Part shown: positions 34,196-44,315 of the stretch, piece after piece
Layout of the letters: every line of letters begins with the position of its first letter
How positions within the stretch are numbered: the first letter of the stretch is position 1
DNA from: Vulcaniibacterium thermophilum
GTDB taxonomy: Bacteria; Pseudomonadota; Gammaproteobacteria; Xanthomonadales; Xanthomonadaceae
NCBI RefSeq assembly: GCF_007923255.1
Contig: NZ_VOHJ01000001.1
Span: forward strand, 1 to 64,000
DNA length: 64,000 nucleotides
Reading direction: 5' to 3'
Made by a program: the position numbers and the translations under genes
Notes under the pieces: model-generated
Databases searched by the model: none
The model's input: only the letters and a program-made list of their open reading frames with translations
Told to the model about the DNA's origin: nothing

Positions 34196-34597
34196 ATGAC
34201 CGACATCCCGCGCACCGACGAGGAGTGGCGCCAGCGGCTCACGCCGGAGCAGTACGCGATCTGCCGCTGCTCGGCCACCGAGCGCGCGTTCACCGGCAAG
34301 TACTGGAACCACAAGGAGCCCGGGCGGTACGTCTGCGTCGCGTGCCGCGCGCCGCTGTTCGATTCGGCGGCGAAGTACGACTCCGGTTCGGGCTGGCCCA
34401 GCTTCCGCCAGCCGGTCGCGGCGGACGCGCTCGGCGAGCACGAGGACCGCAGTCACGGCATGCGCCGCATCGAGGTGCGCTGCCGCCGCTGCGATTCGCA
34501 TCTCGGGCACGTGTTTCCCGATGGCCCGCCGCCGACCGGGCTGCGCTACTGCATCAATTCGGCCGCGCTGGATTTCGTGCCGGCGGAGGCGGGCTAG
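34196..34597 (+). CDS. msrB: Peptide-methionine (R)-S-oxide reductase MsrB
   Basis: MsrB repairs oxidised methionine in proteins by reducing the R-sulfoxide. The 133 residues contain the RRDE-like [14 protein letters not shown] start, two zinc CxxC pairs (VCVACRAPL and [13 protein letters not shown]), [11 protein letters not shown] and the catalytic cysteine in [20 protein letters not shown] lies about six bases before the ATG, a strong ribosome-binding site. It is divergent from lptD. The partner msrA is 11.5 kb away in the window. Confidence 0.95.
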   Translation: MTDIPRTDEEWRQRLTPEQYAICRCSATERAFTGKYWNHKEPGRYVCVACRAPLFDSAAKYDSGSGWPSFRQPVAADALGEHEDRSHGMRRIEVRCRRCDSHLGHVFPDGPPPTGLRYCINSAALDFVPAEAG

Positions 34598-34645
34598 CCT
34601 CCTGCGACGCACTGCGCATGCCGGCTGGCGCGGCTTCGGTCGCGC

Positions 34646-35575
34646 TCAGGCCAGCAGGGCGCCGACGTGGGCGATGCTGCATTCGCGCAGCGCCGTGAGG
34701 TCGTAGCCGCCTTCCAGCATCGACACCACGCGGCCCTGCGCATGCCGCTGCGCCAGCGCGCACAGCGCGCCGGTGAGCCAGGCGTAGTCCTCGGCATCCA
34801 GCAGCAGTTGCGCCAGGGGGTCGCGCCGGTGCGCGTCGAAGCCGGCGGAGATCAGCAGCAACTGCGGCCGGAAGGCGTCGACGACCGGCAGCAGCCGTTC
34901 GCGCCATGCGGCGCGGAAGCCCTCGCCGCCGGTGCGCGGCGGCAGCGGCGCGTTGACCACGTTGCCCACGCCGCGCTCGTTGGCATGGCCGCTGTCCGGG
35001 TACAGCGGCATCTGGTGGGAACTGACGAACAGCACGCGCGGGTCGTGCTCGAAGATGGCCTGGGTGCCGTTGCCGTGATGGACGTCGAAATCGGCGATGG
35101 CCACCCGCGCGAGGCCATGCTTGTCGAGCGCGTGCGCGGCTGCCACCGCGATGTTGTTGAACAGGCAGAAGCCCATCGCGGTGCCGGCGGTCGCATGGTG
35201 GCCCGGCGGACGCACCGCGCAGAACGCCCGTCGCGCGTGGCCGCCGAGCACGGCGTCGACCGCCGCGATTCCGGCACCGGCGGCGTGCAGCGCGGCTTCG
35301 GCGGAGAACGGCGACAGATAGGTGTCCGGATCGAGCTGCACCGTCCCGCTCTCGACGCGCACGCCGAGCACGTCGCCCAGCAGGTCGGCGGTGTGCACGC
35401 GCAGAAGCTGGCCGCGTGTGGCGCGCGGCGATTCGTGCCACGACAGCGTGGGGTAGGCCTGGCCGAGCGCGTCCAGCACCGCCCGCAGACGCGCGGGCCG
35501 CTCGGCGTGCAGCGGCCCCGGGTCGTGCGCGAGGCACGACGGATGGGTGATCAGCCGCAGCGGATCGGCCGCCAT
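34646..35575 (-). CDS. Histone-deacetylase-family (acetoin/acetylpolyamine type) amidohydrolase
   Basis: This 309-residue zinc hydrolase has the class II HDAC pattern: the charge-relay pair in RPPGHHATAGTAMGFC, zinc ligands in IADFDVHHGNGTQ, SSHQMPLYPDSG, and the third ligand in ISAGFDAHRRDPL. Bacterial relatives remove acetyl groups from polyamines or from proteins such as acetyl-CoA synthetase; the substrate here cannot be told. It starts one base after the adenosyltransferase stop, so it is the third gene of the btuM-type operon. There is no obvious metabolic link to cobalamin. Confidence 0.92.
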   Translation of the reverse strand: MAADPLRLITHPSCLAHDPGPLHAERPARLRAVLDALGQAYPTLSWHESPRATRGQLLRVHTADLLGDVLGVRVESGTVQLDPDTYLSPFSAEAALHAAGAGIAAVDAVLGGHARRAFCAVRPPGHHATAGTAMGFCLFNNIAVAAAHALDKHGLARVAIADFDVHHGNGTQAIFEHDPRVLFVSSHQMPLYPDSGHANERGVGNVVNAPLPPRTGGEGFRAAWRERLLPVVDAFRPQLLLISAGFDAHRRDPLAQLLLDAEDYAWLTGALCALAQRHAQGRVVSMLEGGYDLTALRECSIAHVGALLA

Positions 35576-35576
35576 G

Positions 35577-36131
35577 TCAGGCGCGGCGCCGTTCGTGGTT
35601 CCACAGCACCTCGCCGTGGCCGCTGGCGCGCGCCAGCACGCGCGCGAGCACGAACAGCAGATCGGAGAGACGGTTGAGGTAGCGCACGGCCTCGGGGCGC
35701 ACGGCATCGTGGCGCGAGAGCGTCACCACTTCGCGCTCGGCGCGCCGCACCACGGTGCGGGCCAGATGGCAGCGCGCCGCGGCCTCGCCGCCGCCGGGCA
35801 AGATGAAATCCTTCAGCGGCGGCAGCGGCGCGTTGAACGCGTCGAGCTGCTGCTCCAGGCGCTCGACGTCGGCTTCGGAGATCGCCGCATGGCCGGGGAT
35901 GCACAGCTCGCCGCCGAGGTCGAAGAGCTGATGCTGGATCGCGGTCAGCAGCGCGCGGACGTCGTCGGGAATCTCGCAGGCGAGGATCAGGCCGATGCAC
36001 GAGTTGGCCTCGTCCACCGTGCCGTAGGCGGTCACCCGCGCGCTGTCCTTCGACACGCGCGTGCCGTCGCCCAGCCCGGTCGTGCCGTCGTCGCCGGTGC
36101 GGGTGTAGATCTTCGAGAGGCGGTTGCCCAT
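35577..36131 (-). CDS. Cob(I)yrinic acid a,c-diamide / cobalamin adenosyltransferase, PduO type
   Basis: The enzyme transfers the adenosyl group of ATP to the cobalt of cob(I)alamin, making the active coenzyme. The 184 residues show the PduO-type features: the ATP-binding N-terminus KIYTRTGDDGTTGLGDG, GTVDEANSCIGL, LFDLGGELC, and the helical C-terminal block LARTVVRRAERE with LNRLSDLLFVLARV. It overlaps the upstream btuM-like gene as TGATG. Adjacent transport and adenosylation suggests incoming B12 is converted at once. Confidence 0.94.
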   Translation of the reverse strand: MGNRLSKIYTRTGDDGTTGLGDGTRVSKDSARVTAYGTVDEANSCIGLILACEIPDDVRALLTAIQHQLFDLGGELCIPGHAAISEADVERLEQQLDAFNAPLPPLKDFILPGGGEAAARCHLARTVVRRAEREVVTLSRHDAVRPEAVRYLNRLSDLLFVLARVLARASGHGEVLWNHERRRA

Positions 36132-36712
36132 CAGCGCGTCACGGCCGGCGCGCCGCGCAGGCGCGCGGCCTGCGCCACGGCGACGTGCAGCAGCGCCGCG
36201 GTGCCGACGTAGCGGGCGGTGGTGGCCATGAACGGCAGCAGCCAGTCGGTGTAGTTCTTCCACCAGCCGGCGAGCGTGGGTTCGGCCACCACGTCCGAGG
36301 TCCAGTAGAACGCGCCCTGGCTGATCAACTGGCAGACCACGACCGACAGCACGACGCTCGCCGCGAGCAGGCCGAGCGAGCGCAGGTCCGCGGCCGGGCG
36401 CCGGCGCTGCAGCCACATGCCGCCGGCCCACATCGCGAAATAGGCCGGCACCAGCGCCCAGTAGCCGGGCGAGACGCAGTAGTGCTGCCAGAAGCTCTGG
36501 CCGCTGGCGCTGATGACCAGCCAGTCGACCGCGACGGCGAGCGCCATCAGCGCGGGGAACGCGGCGCGCGTCCACGCGGCGAGATAGAAGCCGCCGATGA
36601 AGAACACGGCCCAGGACGCGTCCGGCAGCGGGCCGAAGTGGTCCGCGCGCGTGCCGGCCATCAGCACGGCGAGCAGGAGCAGGATCAGGCTGCGGAAAGC
36701 GGTGCGAGGCAT
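36131..36712 (-). CDS. btuM: BtuM-like cobalamin transporter, solitary ECF S component
   Basis: The 193-residue membrane protein has about six helices. Its pattern fits BtuM, a solitary S component that imports B12 in Gram-negative bacteria without an energising module. The decisive sign is Cys79 in QHYCVSPGYW, where BtuM of Thiobacillus denitrificans has the cysteine that ligates cobalt and removes cyanide (Cys80). Conserved His25 and the Asp in VAVDWLVIS are also present. It overlaps the adenosyltransferase gene, the usual neighbour of btuM. The ATG at 36712 is used since upstream codons are antisense to ubiH. I did not see a cobalamin riboswitch in the 128-bp gap before it. Confidence 0.75.
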   Translation of the reverse strand: MPRTAFRSLILLLLAVLMAGTRADHFGPLPDASWAVFFIGGFYLAAWTRAAFPALMALAVAVDWLVISASGQSFWQHYCVSPGYWALVPAYFAMWAGGMWLQRRRPAADLRSLGLLAASVVLSVVVCQLISQGAFYWTSDVVAEPTLAGWWKNYTDWLLPFMATTARYVGTAALLHVAVAQAARLRGAPAVTR

Positions 36713-36828
36713 GGGAACTCCGTGAACGGGCGGCGGCCGAGGCGCGGCCGGACCGGCGCATTCTAACGGAGCGCGCGGCGCGGACGCGTGCGCGGGGCCG
36801 CGGGCGCGGGGCCGCGGGCGCGGCGGCG

Positions 36829-36834
36829 TATCAT
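36829..36834 (+). promoter_or_regulatory. -10-like TATCAT directly ahead of ubiH
   Basis: TATCAT ends six bases before the ubiH ATG, the same spacing as at yqgE. Transcription would begin at the ATG. The 128-bp gap upstream is otherwise very GC-rich and shows no clear -35 or operator. Confidence 0.4.
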
Positions 36835-36840
36835 CCGCGC

Positions 36841-38058
36841 ATGAACGGATCCTCACGCACGCACGACGTCGTCATCGTGGGCGGCGGGCTGGTCGGCGCG
36901 AGTCTGGCGCTCGCGCTGGACCGCATCGGTCTGGACGTGGCGCTGGTGGAGGCCACGCCCGCCGACCGCATGCCGGCGGTGTTCGACGAGCGCAACCTCA
37001 GCTTCAGCGAGGCGACGGTGAACGCGTTGAACGCGCTGGGCGTGCTGCAGAAGCTGCGATCGCCGGCCGGCGCGATCGCGCGCATCCATGTCAGCCGTCG
37101 CGGCGATTTCGGGCGCGTGCTGCTGGAGGCCGCGCGGCACGGCCGGACCGAATTCGGCCGCGTGGTGGTCGCGCGCGATTTCGGCGAGGCGCTCGAGGCG
37201 CGGCTGGCCGAGCTGGGCGGACTCAGCCGCCATCGCCCCGCGCGTTTCGTCGGTCTGGGCGAGGTCGAGGCCGACGCGCGCCGCGTGCGCATCGCCGATG
37301 CGGGCGGCGAACGCGAGCTGCGCGCGCGCCTGCTGGTGGCCGCCGACGGCAGCGACAGCGCGGTGCGGGAATCGCTCGGCATCGCCGCGGATACCCACGA
37401 TTACCGGCAGACGCTGCTGGTGGCCCGCCTGCGGGCGCAGCGCGCGCCCGACGGCACCGCCTACGAACGCCTCACCGCCGACGGACCGACCGCGCTGCTG
37501 CCGCGCGGCGACCGCCACTGGGGCCTGGTGCATGCGGTGCGCGCGGACGACGCGGCGGCGGTGATGGCGCTCGATGAGGCCGCGTTCCTGGCGCGCGTGC
37601 AGGACGCCTTCGGCTGGCGGGTCGGACGCCTGCTCGGCTGCGGCGCGCGCAGCGCCTATCCGGTCCGGCGCGTGCTGGCCTCGCGGCTGGTGGCGCCGCG
37701 CGCGGTGCTGGTGGGCAACGCCGCGCAGACCGTGCATCCGCTCGGCGCGCAGGGCTTCAACCTCGGCCTGCGCGACGCGCTCACGCTGGCCGAGCTGATC
37801 GCAACGCGCGGCGGCGATCCCGGCGCGCCCGCACTGCTCGCCGATCATGCCCGTCGCCGCGAGGAGGACCGCGCGCGTACCGTCGCCTTCTCCGACGGCC
37901 TGGTGCGCGTGAGCGGCAACGAGTCGCCGCTCGCCTCGCCGCTGCGCAGCGCGGGGTTGTGGGCGCTGCAGCGCGTGCCGTTCGTGCAGGCGTGGCTGGT
38001 CGGCGGTGCGATGGGCTACCGCGGCGACGTGCCCGCGCTGTGCCGGAGCGCGGCATGA
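36841..38058 (+). CDS. ubiH: 2-octaprenyl-6-methoxyphenyl hydroxylase UbiH
   Basis: UbiH is an FAD monooxygenase that hydroxylates the ring in ubiquinone synthesis. The 405 residues carry the dinucleotide-binding VVIVGGGLVGASLALAL, the second FAD motif DGSDSAVRESLG and the late GNAAQTVHPLGAQGFNLGL, where UbiH/UbiF-type enzymes have a conserved GD/GN-AH/AQ-HP pattern. The next gene encodes a paralogue that overlaps in ATGA. The pair is divergent from the btuM operon. Distinguishing UbiH from UbiF or UbiI by sequence alone is uncertain, but UbiH is the usual assignment at this position. Confidence 0.88.
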   Translation: MNGSSRTHDVVIVGGGLVGASLALALDRIGLDVALVEATPADRMPAVFDERNLSFSEATVNALNALGVLQKLRSPAGAIARIHVSRRGDFGRVLLEAARHGRTEFGRVVVARDFGEALEARLAELGGLSRHRPARFVGLGEVEADARRVRIADAGGERELRARLLVAADGSDSAVRESLGIAADTHDYRQTLLVARLRAQRAPDGTAYERLTADGPTALLPRGDRHWGLVHAVRADDAAAVMALDEAAFLARVQDAFGWRVGRLLGCGARSAYPVRRVLASRLVAPRAVLVGNAAQTVHPLGAQGFNLGLRDALTLAELIATRGGDPGAPALLADHARRREEDRARTVAFSDGLVRVSGNESPLASPLRSAGLWALQRVPFVQAWLVGGAMGYRGDVPALCRSAA

Positions 38059-39251
38059 CGCGGCGCGAGCGGACCGAAGTGCTGGTGGTCGGCGGCGCCG
38101 TGGTGGGCGCGGCGATCGCGCTCGCGCTCGCGCAGGACGGCTTCGAGGTGATGCTGGCCGAGGCGCGCCCGCCGCCGCCGTGGCGGTTGGAGGCGCCCGA
38201 CCTGCGCGTGTACGCGCTGGCGCCGGACAACGCCGCATTCCTCGATGCGCTGGGCGTGTGGGCGGCCATCCGCGAGGCGCGCGCGCAGCCGTATCGCAGC
38301 ATGCGCGTGTGGGATGCCGGCGGCGGCGCGCCGCTGGTGTTCGAGGCCGATGCCGTCGGCCGGCCGCAGCTCGGCTGGATCGTCGAGCACGCGCTGCTGG
38401 TGGATCGGCTGTGGGCGGCGCTGCCCGCGGCCGGCGTGCGGGTGGCGAGCCCGGCTTCGCTGCAGTCGCTCGCCCAGGACGAGAGCCAGATCGAGGCGCG
38501 CTTCGTCGACGCGCAGGACCCGCTGGCGGTGCGCGCCCGCCTGCTGGTCGCGGCCGACGGCGGCGCCTCGCGGGCCCGCGAGCTGGCGGGCATCGGCATC
38601 TCGGCGCGCGATTACGGACAACGCGGGCTGGTGGCGTTCGTCGACAGCGAAGGCCCGCACCGCGCGACCTGCCTGCAGCGCTTCCTGCCCGGCGGGCCGC
38701 TCGCGTTCCTGCCGTTCGCGCACGCGGGCGGGCGTCGGCACTCGATCGTGTGGTCGCTGCCCGAGGCGGAGGCGCAGCGCCTGCTGGCGATCGACGACGC
38801 CGCGTTCGCCGGCGAGCTGCGGCGCGCGTCGGACGATGCGTTGGGCGCGCTGACGCTGGCCTCGCCGCGGGTGGCGTTCCCGCTGCGGCGCCAGCTCGCG
38901 CGCCGCTACCGCGACCGGCGGCTGCTGCTGGCCGGCGATGCCGCGCACGTGGTCCACCCGCTCGCAGGGCAGGGCGTCAATCTCGGCCTGCGCGACGCCG
39001 CCACGCTGCGCGAGACGCTGCGCCGCGCGCGGCAGCGCGGCGGCGATCCCGCCGCCTCGTCGCTGCTGGATCGCTGGGCGCGCACCCGGCGCAGCGAGAA
39101 CGCGGCCGCCGCCTACACGTTCGAGACGATCAACCGCGTGTTCTCCAACGACGACCTCGCGCTGACGCTGCTGCGCGGCCCGCTGATGGGCCTCGGCGCG
39201 CGCGTGCCGATGGTGCCGGCGGCGCTGGCGCGGGCGGCGATGGGGCTCTGA
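38055..39251 (+). CDS. UbiH/UbiI/VisC-family FAD monooxygenase
   Basis: The 398-residue protein is a paralogue of its neighbour with the same fold: VLVVGGAVVGAAIALALAQ, FAD segment ADGGASRARELAGI, and LLAGDAAHVVHPLAGQGVNLGL. The conserved GD-AH-HP is classic for UbiI/VisC-like ring hydroxylases. It probably carries out one of the other ubiquinone hydroxylations (C5 or C6). Its ATG overlaps the ubiH stop. A terminator follows the stop. Confidence 0.9.
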   Translation: MTRRERTEVLVVGGAVVGAAIALALAQDGFEVMLAEARPPPPWRLEAPDLRVYALAPDNAAFLDALGVWAAIREARAQPYRSMRVWDAGGGAPLVFEADAVGRPQLGWIVEHALLVDRLWAALPAAGVRVASPASLQSLAQDESQIEARFVDAQDPLAVRARLLVAADGGASRARELAGIGISARDYGQRGLVAFVDSEGPHRATCLQRFLPGGPLAFLPFAHAGGRRHSIVWSLPEAEAQRLLAIDDAAFAGELRRASDDALGALTLASPRVAFPLRRQLARRYRDRRLLLAGDAAHVVHPLAGQGVNLGLRDAATLRETLRRARQRGGDPAASSLLDRWARTRRSENAAAAYTFETINRVFSNDDLALTLLRGPLMGLGARVPMVPAALARAAMGL

Positions 39252-39263
39252 GCGCGCAAAGGA

Positions 39264-39287
39264 AACGCCCCGGCGAGCCGGGGCGTT
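39264..39287. terminator. Bidirectional hairpin between ubi genes and EF-hand gene
   Basis: AACGCCCCGG and CCGGGGCGTT form a 10-bp stem with a four-base loop (CGAG), placed 13 bases after the hydroxylase stop and 26 bases beyond the stop of the convergent EF-hand gene. The AAAGGAAA on the left can supply a T-rich trailer on the minus strand. Confidence 0.7.
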
Positions 39288-39312
39288 CCGATACGTCGAA
39301 CCGGGTTGCCGC

Positions 39313-40080
39313 TCAGTCCATCCAGCCCTTCAGTTCGTCCTGGCTCAGGCGTCCGTCGCGGTTGCTGTCGACCGCGCGGAACTCGGCCATCAGCGTCGCG
39401 TTGGCGCGCGCCTCGCTGCGGCTCAGGGCGCCGTTGCCGTCCTTGTCGAGCGCGCCGAAGTCGATCTTGTAATCGCCGACCACCGAGTCGGGCAGGCTGC
39501 TGGTGACCTGCACGCCGCCGGCGACCGAGCCCACCGTTCGGGTCACGCCCGTGGCGGTGCCGGCGGCGCCGGCCTGCGTCGCGCCGGTGGCGCCCGTGGC
39601 GCCGCTGCCGCTCTGCAGGGTCCCGGCGGTGCCGGTGGCGCTGGTGCTGCCGCCCGCGCCGATGGTGCCGCTGCCCGCGGTGCCGCCCGCGCCCACCTCG
39701 CCGCTCGCGCTGGTCGACGTGCCCGACTGCGCGGCCGTGGAGGCGGCCGCGGCCTGCTCGGCGGCCACTTCCGTTTCCGCCGCCGCGGCCTGCGGGTTGG
39801 CGCCCTCGCTCGCGGCGGCGGCGCTGCCCTGCGCCGCCTGGGCCGCGTTCACCGCGGCGTTGGCGGAAGACTGGGCGGCGGCGCGGCTGTCGGTCTCGGC
39901 TTGCGCCGCGGCCTCGCGTGCCTTGCGCGCATCCTCGGTGGCCTTGCGCGCGTCGCGCTCGGCCTCGGCTTTCGGGCGGACGCCGGCCTGCGTCTGCTGC
40001 GCATACAGCGGGGCGGAGAAACCGGCGGCGGCGACGAGCGCCGCGGACAGGACGGAGCAGGTGAAAGCTTTGTTCTTCAT
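39313..40080 (-). CDS. Exported EF-hand protein with long low-complexity region
   Basis: The 255-residue product has a signal peptide (about 1-27, ending near PLYAQQ), an Ala/Glu/Arg-rich coiled-coil-like part (about 35-110), a Gly/Ser/Thr/Ala linker (about 110-190) and two EF-hand loops near the end: DKDGNGALSRSE and DSNRDGRLSQDE. Both have the five expected oxygen ligands, so Ca2+ binding is likely. The protein is expected in the periplasm or outside. Function unknown. The ATG at 40080 was set by the signal peptide. Confidence 0.85.
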   Translation of the reverse strand: MKNKAFTCSVLSAALVAAAGFSAPLYAQQTQAGVRPKAEAERDARKATEDARKAREAAAQAETDSRAAAQSSANAAVNAAQAAQGSAAAASEGANPQAAAAETEVAAEQAAAASTAAQSGTSTSASGEVGAGGTAGSGTIGAGGSTSATGTAGTLQSGSGATGATGATQAGAAGTATGVTRTVGSVAGGVQVTSSLPDSVVGDYKIDFGALDKDGNGALSRSEARANATLMAEFRAVDSNRDGRLSQDELKGWMD

Positions 40081-40166
40081 GGCGCGTCCTCTCGGACTGG
40101 GGATCGACGCCACGCTAGGACGCGGCCGATCAAACGCCCGTTAAAAGCCGGCGAACGCGCGCTGAA

Positions 40167-41243
40167 TCAGGACGTCGGTTCACTTGCGGTGGCGAAAACG
40201 GTGATCTCCTCGCGGTCGTGGTAGAGCTGCCGCGCGCGCAGCGTGAGCGGAGCGTGAACCTGCTCGCGCAGGCGATCCAGGCACAGCCGCGTCTCCGCCC
40301 AGCGCTTCTTCATCGGCAGCTTGAGATTGAACACGCTGCGCCGGCACCAGCCTTCGCGCAGCCAGGTGGCCATGCGGTCGGCGACGCGCCGGGGCTGTTC
40401 GACCATGTCGCACACCATCCAGTCCAGCGCTTGCGGCGGACGCCAGGTGAAGCCGTCGGCGCGCAGGTGTTCGACATGGCCGAGATCGAACAGATGCGCG
40501 CGCAGCGGGCCGTTGTCGATCGCGTACACGCGCAGGCCGTGGCGCAGCAGCACCCAGGTCCAGCCGCCCGGCGCGGCGCCGAGGTCGGCCGCGCGCATGC
40601 CCGGCCGCAGCAGGCGCTCGCGTTCGCGGTCGTCGAGCAGGGTGAGGAAGGCTTCCTCGAGCTTCAGCGCCGAGCGGCTGGGCGCATCGGGATGCAGGCG
40701 CAGGCGCGGTACGCCGAGCGGCCACGGCGCGCTGTCGTGCGGATCGCTCCATGCCAGCAGCGCGTGCTCGCCGCTGCGGAACACCACGTGCAGGCGGGGC
40801 AGGGCCGCATCGTCCTGCGGCGCGAGACGGCCGCTTTCGCGCAGCGCCGGGCGAAGCGCGTTGGCGAACGCGCGCGCGAGGCCCGCCAGCGGTTTGCCGG
40901 CATCGGAGTCGGCGTGCTCCACCCACAGCGTGCCGAAGCGCGAGGGGCAACCGGCCGCACCGTCGAGGGCGGCGAGGATCGGCGCGATGCGGTCGCGCGG
41001 ATCGAGCGCCTGCAGTTCGGCGAAGCGGATCAGCTTCTGCCGCGCGAAGATCAGCGCGCGCAGCGGCAGCGCGGCCGACAGCGCGCTGGCGCCGTCGGCG
41101 AAGAACTCCACCAGCGCGCTGCCGCGCTCGGTGCGGGCGTAGCCGGCGAACCCGGCTTCGCTGGCGCGCTCGGTCAGCTCGGCGGCGAGTTCCGGTTCGA
41201 AGCCGGCACGGCAGTGGCAGAGGAGGGCGTCGGCGTGGGGCAT
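40167..41243 (-). CDS. rlmM: 23S rRNA C2498 2'-O-methyltransferase RlmM
   Basis: RlmM methylates the ribose of C2498 in 23S rRNA. The 358 residues include an N-terminal THUMP-like part (about 5-160) and a Rossmann domain with the SAM motif AADLGAAPGGWTWVLL, followed by VCDMVEQPRRVADRM and the K-D-K-E type residues in RSVFNLKLPMKKRW. The ATG at 41243 was chosen. The Gly-rich gap of 126 bases upstream contains a partly palindromic CCCTGCCTTCGCAGGG sequence. Confidence 0.93.
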   Translation of the reverse strand: MPHADALLCHCRAGFEPELAAELTERASEAGFAGYARTERGSALVEFFADGASALSAALPLRALIFARQKLIRFAELQALDPRDRIAPILAALDGAAGCPSRFGTLWVEHADSDAGKPLAGLARAFANALRPALRESGRLAPQDDAALPRLHVVFRSGEHALLAWSDPHDSAPWPLGVPRLRLHPDAPSRSALKLEEAFLTLLDDRERERLLRPGMRAADLGAAPGGWTWVLLRHGLRVYAIDNGPLRAHLFDLGHVEHLRADGFTWRPPQALDWMVCDMVEQPRRVADRMATWLREGWCRRSVFNLKLPMKKRWAETRLCLDRLREQVHAPLTLRARQLYHDREEITVFATASEPTS

Positions 41244-41369
41244 GGCGGCGGGAGCGGAGAAGGGCGGCGTGCGCTCGGCTGGCGGGTTCACCCCGCCCCG
41301 GCCCTCCCCTGCCTTCGCAGGGAATGGAGCGGGCGGGCGCTGCCGTCCGCACCGGCGCGGGCGAACGGG

Positions 41370-41945
41370 TCAGTAGCGTGCGCCGCCGCTTTCGGCGTAG
41401 GCGCGCAACACCTGGCACGCGGCGTCGCGATGCAGGTCGCGCACGACCTCGATGCCGCGCCGCTGCAGCTCGCCGACCCAGTCCGCCGGCAGCGGCCCTT
41501 CGTCGAAGGCGGTGAGCGTTTCGACGTCCTCGCTGCGCGCGCCGATCAGCAGGCGGTCGATGCCGGCCCACACCGTCGCGCCGTAGCACTGGCAGCAGGG
41601 TTGGGCCGAGGTCGCCAGCGTGATCGGCCCGAGCCGCGCGCCGTCCTCGCCCTCGTTGAGCCGCGCGCGCTGGCAGCGCAGCTGCGCCAGCATGTAGGCC
41701 ATCGTTTCCGCATGCGCGAGCGAGCACGACTGCGGCAGCACGCGGTTGACGCCGACCGCGATCACGCGGTGGTCGGGGCCGAACACGGCGGCGCCGAAGG
41801 GGCCGCCGCTGCGCGCCTCGACGTTGCGCCGCGCCAGCTCGATCGCGAGCGCGACCTTGGCGGCATCGTCGGGGTACACCGCGTGCGGGTCGACCGCCTC
41901 GTGCACCCAGGCCGGCAGGGTCAGATGGACTTGCGCGTAGAGCAT
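41370..41945 (-). CDS. Cytidine/deoxycytidylate-type deaminase (nucleoside or guanine deaminase)
   Basis: The 191-residue protein has the zinc site of the deaminase fold: the HAE motif in AHAETMAYMLAQLR and the PCxxC motif in TSAQPCCQCYGATVW. The GPFGAAVFGP segment that binds the base ring is also present. It most resembles guanine deaminase or broad-specificity nucleoside deaminases rather than tRNA adenosine deaminase, as the C-terminal half is longer. Its ATG overlaps the stop of the upstream lipoprotein gene as TGATG. Confidence 0.85.
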   Translation of the reverse strand: MLYAQVHLTLPAWVHEAVDPHAVYPDDAAKVALAIELARRNVEARSGGPFGAAVFGPDHRVIAVGVNRVLPQSCSLAHAETMAYMLAQLRCQRARLNEGEDGARLGPITLATSAQPCCQCYGATVWAGIDRLLIGARSEDVETLTAFDEGPLPADWVGELQRRGIEVVRDLHRDAACQVLRAYAESGGARY

Positions 41946-42397
41946 CAGCGGACGACTCCTTCGCCGGCGGGGATTCCTTCGCAGCGGCCCCTCACGCAGC
42001 GGCAGCCGCCGAGCTCGGCAAAGCCGCACACCGACGCCATGCCCGTGCGCGCGCATTCGGCCTGCACCGCCTTGGGATCGGTCGGGCTGTCCTTGTTGAG
42101 GCATTGCGGGTAGTAGCCGCAGCAGTTGCCGACGTCCTTGACCGTGCAGTCGGCGTCGGTCCTGCAGCGGTAGTCGAGCTGCACGCCCGGTCGGCCGACC
42201 TGTTCCGGCGGCAGCGGGCCGCCGGTGCGCGGCATCGGCCGTGACGACGGAGCGGCGGGATCCACCGCTGCGGCCTGCGTGGGCGCGGTAGGCGCGGACT
42301 GCGGGCCATCGGTCGCCGGCGAGGCATCGCGTGCCGGCGGCGTGCAGGCCAGGACGACGAGGCCGATCAGCAGGACGAACAGCAGGCGTGCGGTCAT
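41945..42397 (-). CDS. Cysteine-rich lipoprotein
   Basis: The 150-residue protein has a lipoprotein signal (MTARLLFVLLIGLVVLAC, lipobox VLAC), a Pro/Ala-rich linker and a compact C-terminal domain of about 70 residues with ten cysteines: the CRTDADC, GNCCGYYPQC and GGCRCVRGRC groups hold most of them. Such a domain is expected to be disulfide-bonded and extracytoplasmic. Similar CxxxADC patterns occur in lipoproteins of myxobacteria and xanthomonads; the function is not known. It is coupled to the deaminase gene that follows. Confidence 0.82.
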   Translation of the reverse strand: MTARLLFVLLIGLVVLACTPPARDASPATDGPQSAPTAPTQAAAVDPAAPSSRPMPRTGGPLPPEQVGRPGVQLDYRCRTDADCTVKDVGNCCGYYPQCLNKDSPTDPKAVQAECARTGMASVCGFAELGGCRCVRGRCEGIPAGEGVVR

Positions 42398-42470
42398 GGC
42401 GGGGGTTCCTTGTCCGGGAGGGCAGGTTAGCCGAGCGCGCGTGGGCAGGCGGGACCGCACCCGCTCGTTG

Positions 42471-42488
42471 CCCCGGCGGAAGCCGGGG
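42471..42488. repeat. CCCCGGC palindrome, probable dispersed repeat
   Basis: CCCCGGC-GGAA-GCCGGGG is a perfect 7-bp hairpin within the 157-bp gap between glnS and the Cys-rich lipoprotein gene. The surrounding GTTGCCCCGGCGGAAGCC text resembles a common intergenic repeat of xanthomonads. It may also serve as a terminator of glnS. Confidence 0.5.
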
Positions 42489-42554
42489 CCCTTGGGCTTC
42501 GTTCGTCGCGGGCGGCCGACGAAGGGGATGCCGGCTCGCGCCGGGATGGCGGCG

Positions 42555-44315
<1,761 letters not shown>

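Noticed and set aside
34076-34612. N-terminal extension of lptD giving 1000 residues
   Set aside because: The extension is antisense to msrB, is Arg/Ala-rich and precedes the signal peptide, which must be at the N-terminus.
36713-36840. Cobalamin riboswitch ahead of the btuM-like gene
   Set aside because: The gap is only 128 bases, extremely GC-rich, and no B12-box-like sequence was recognised.
40218-42113. 631-residue plus-strand frame
   Set aside because: It is antisense to rlmM and the deaminase gene and shows no domain or ribosome-binding site.
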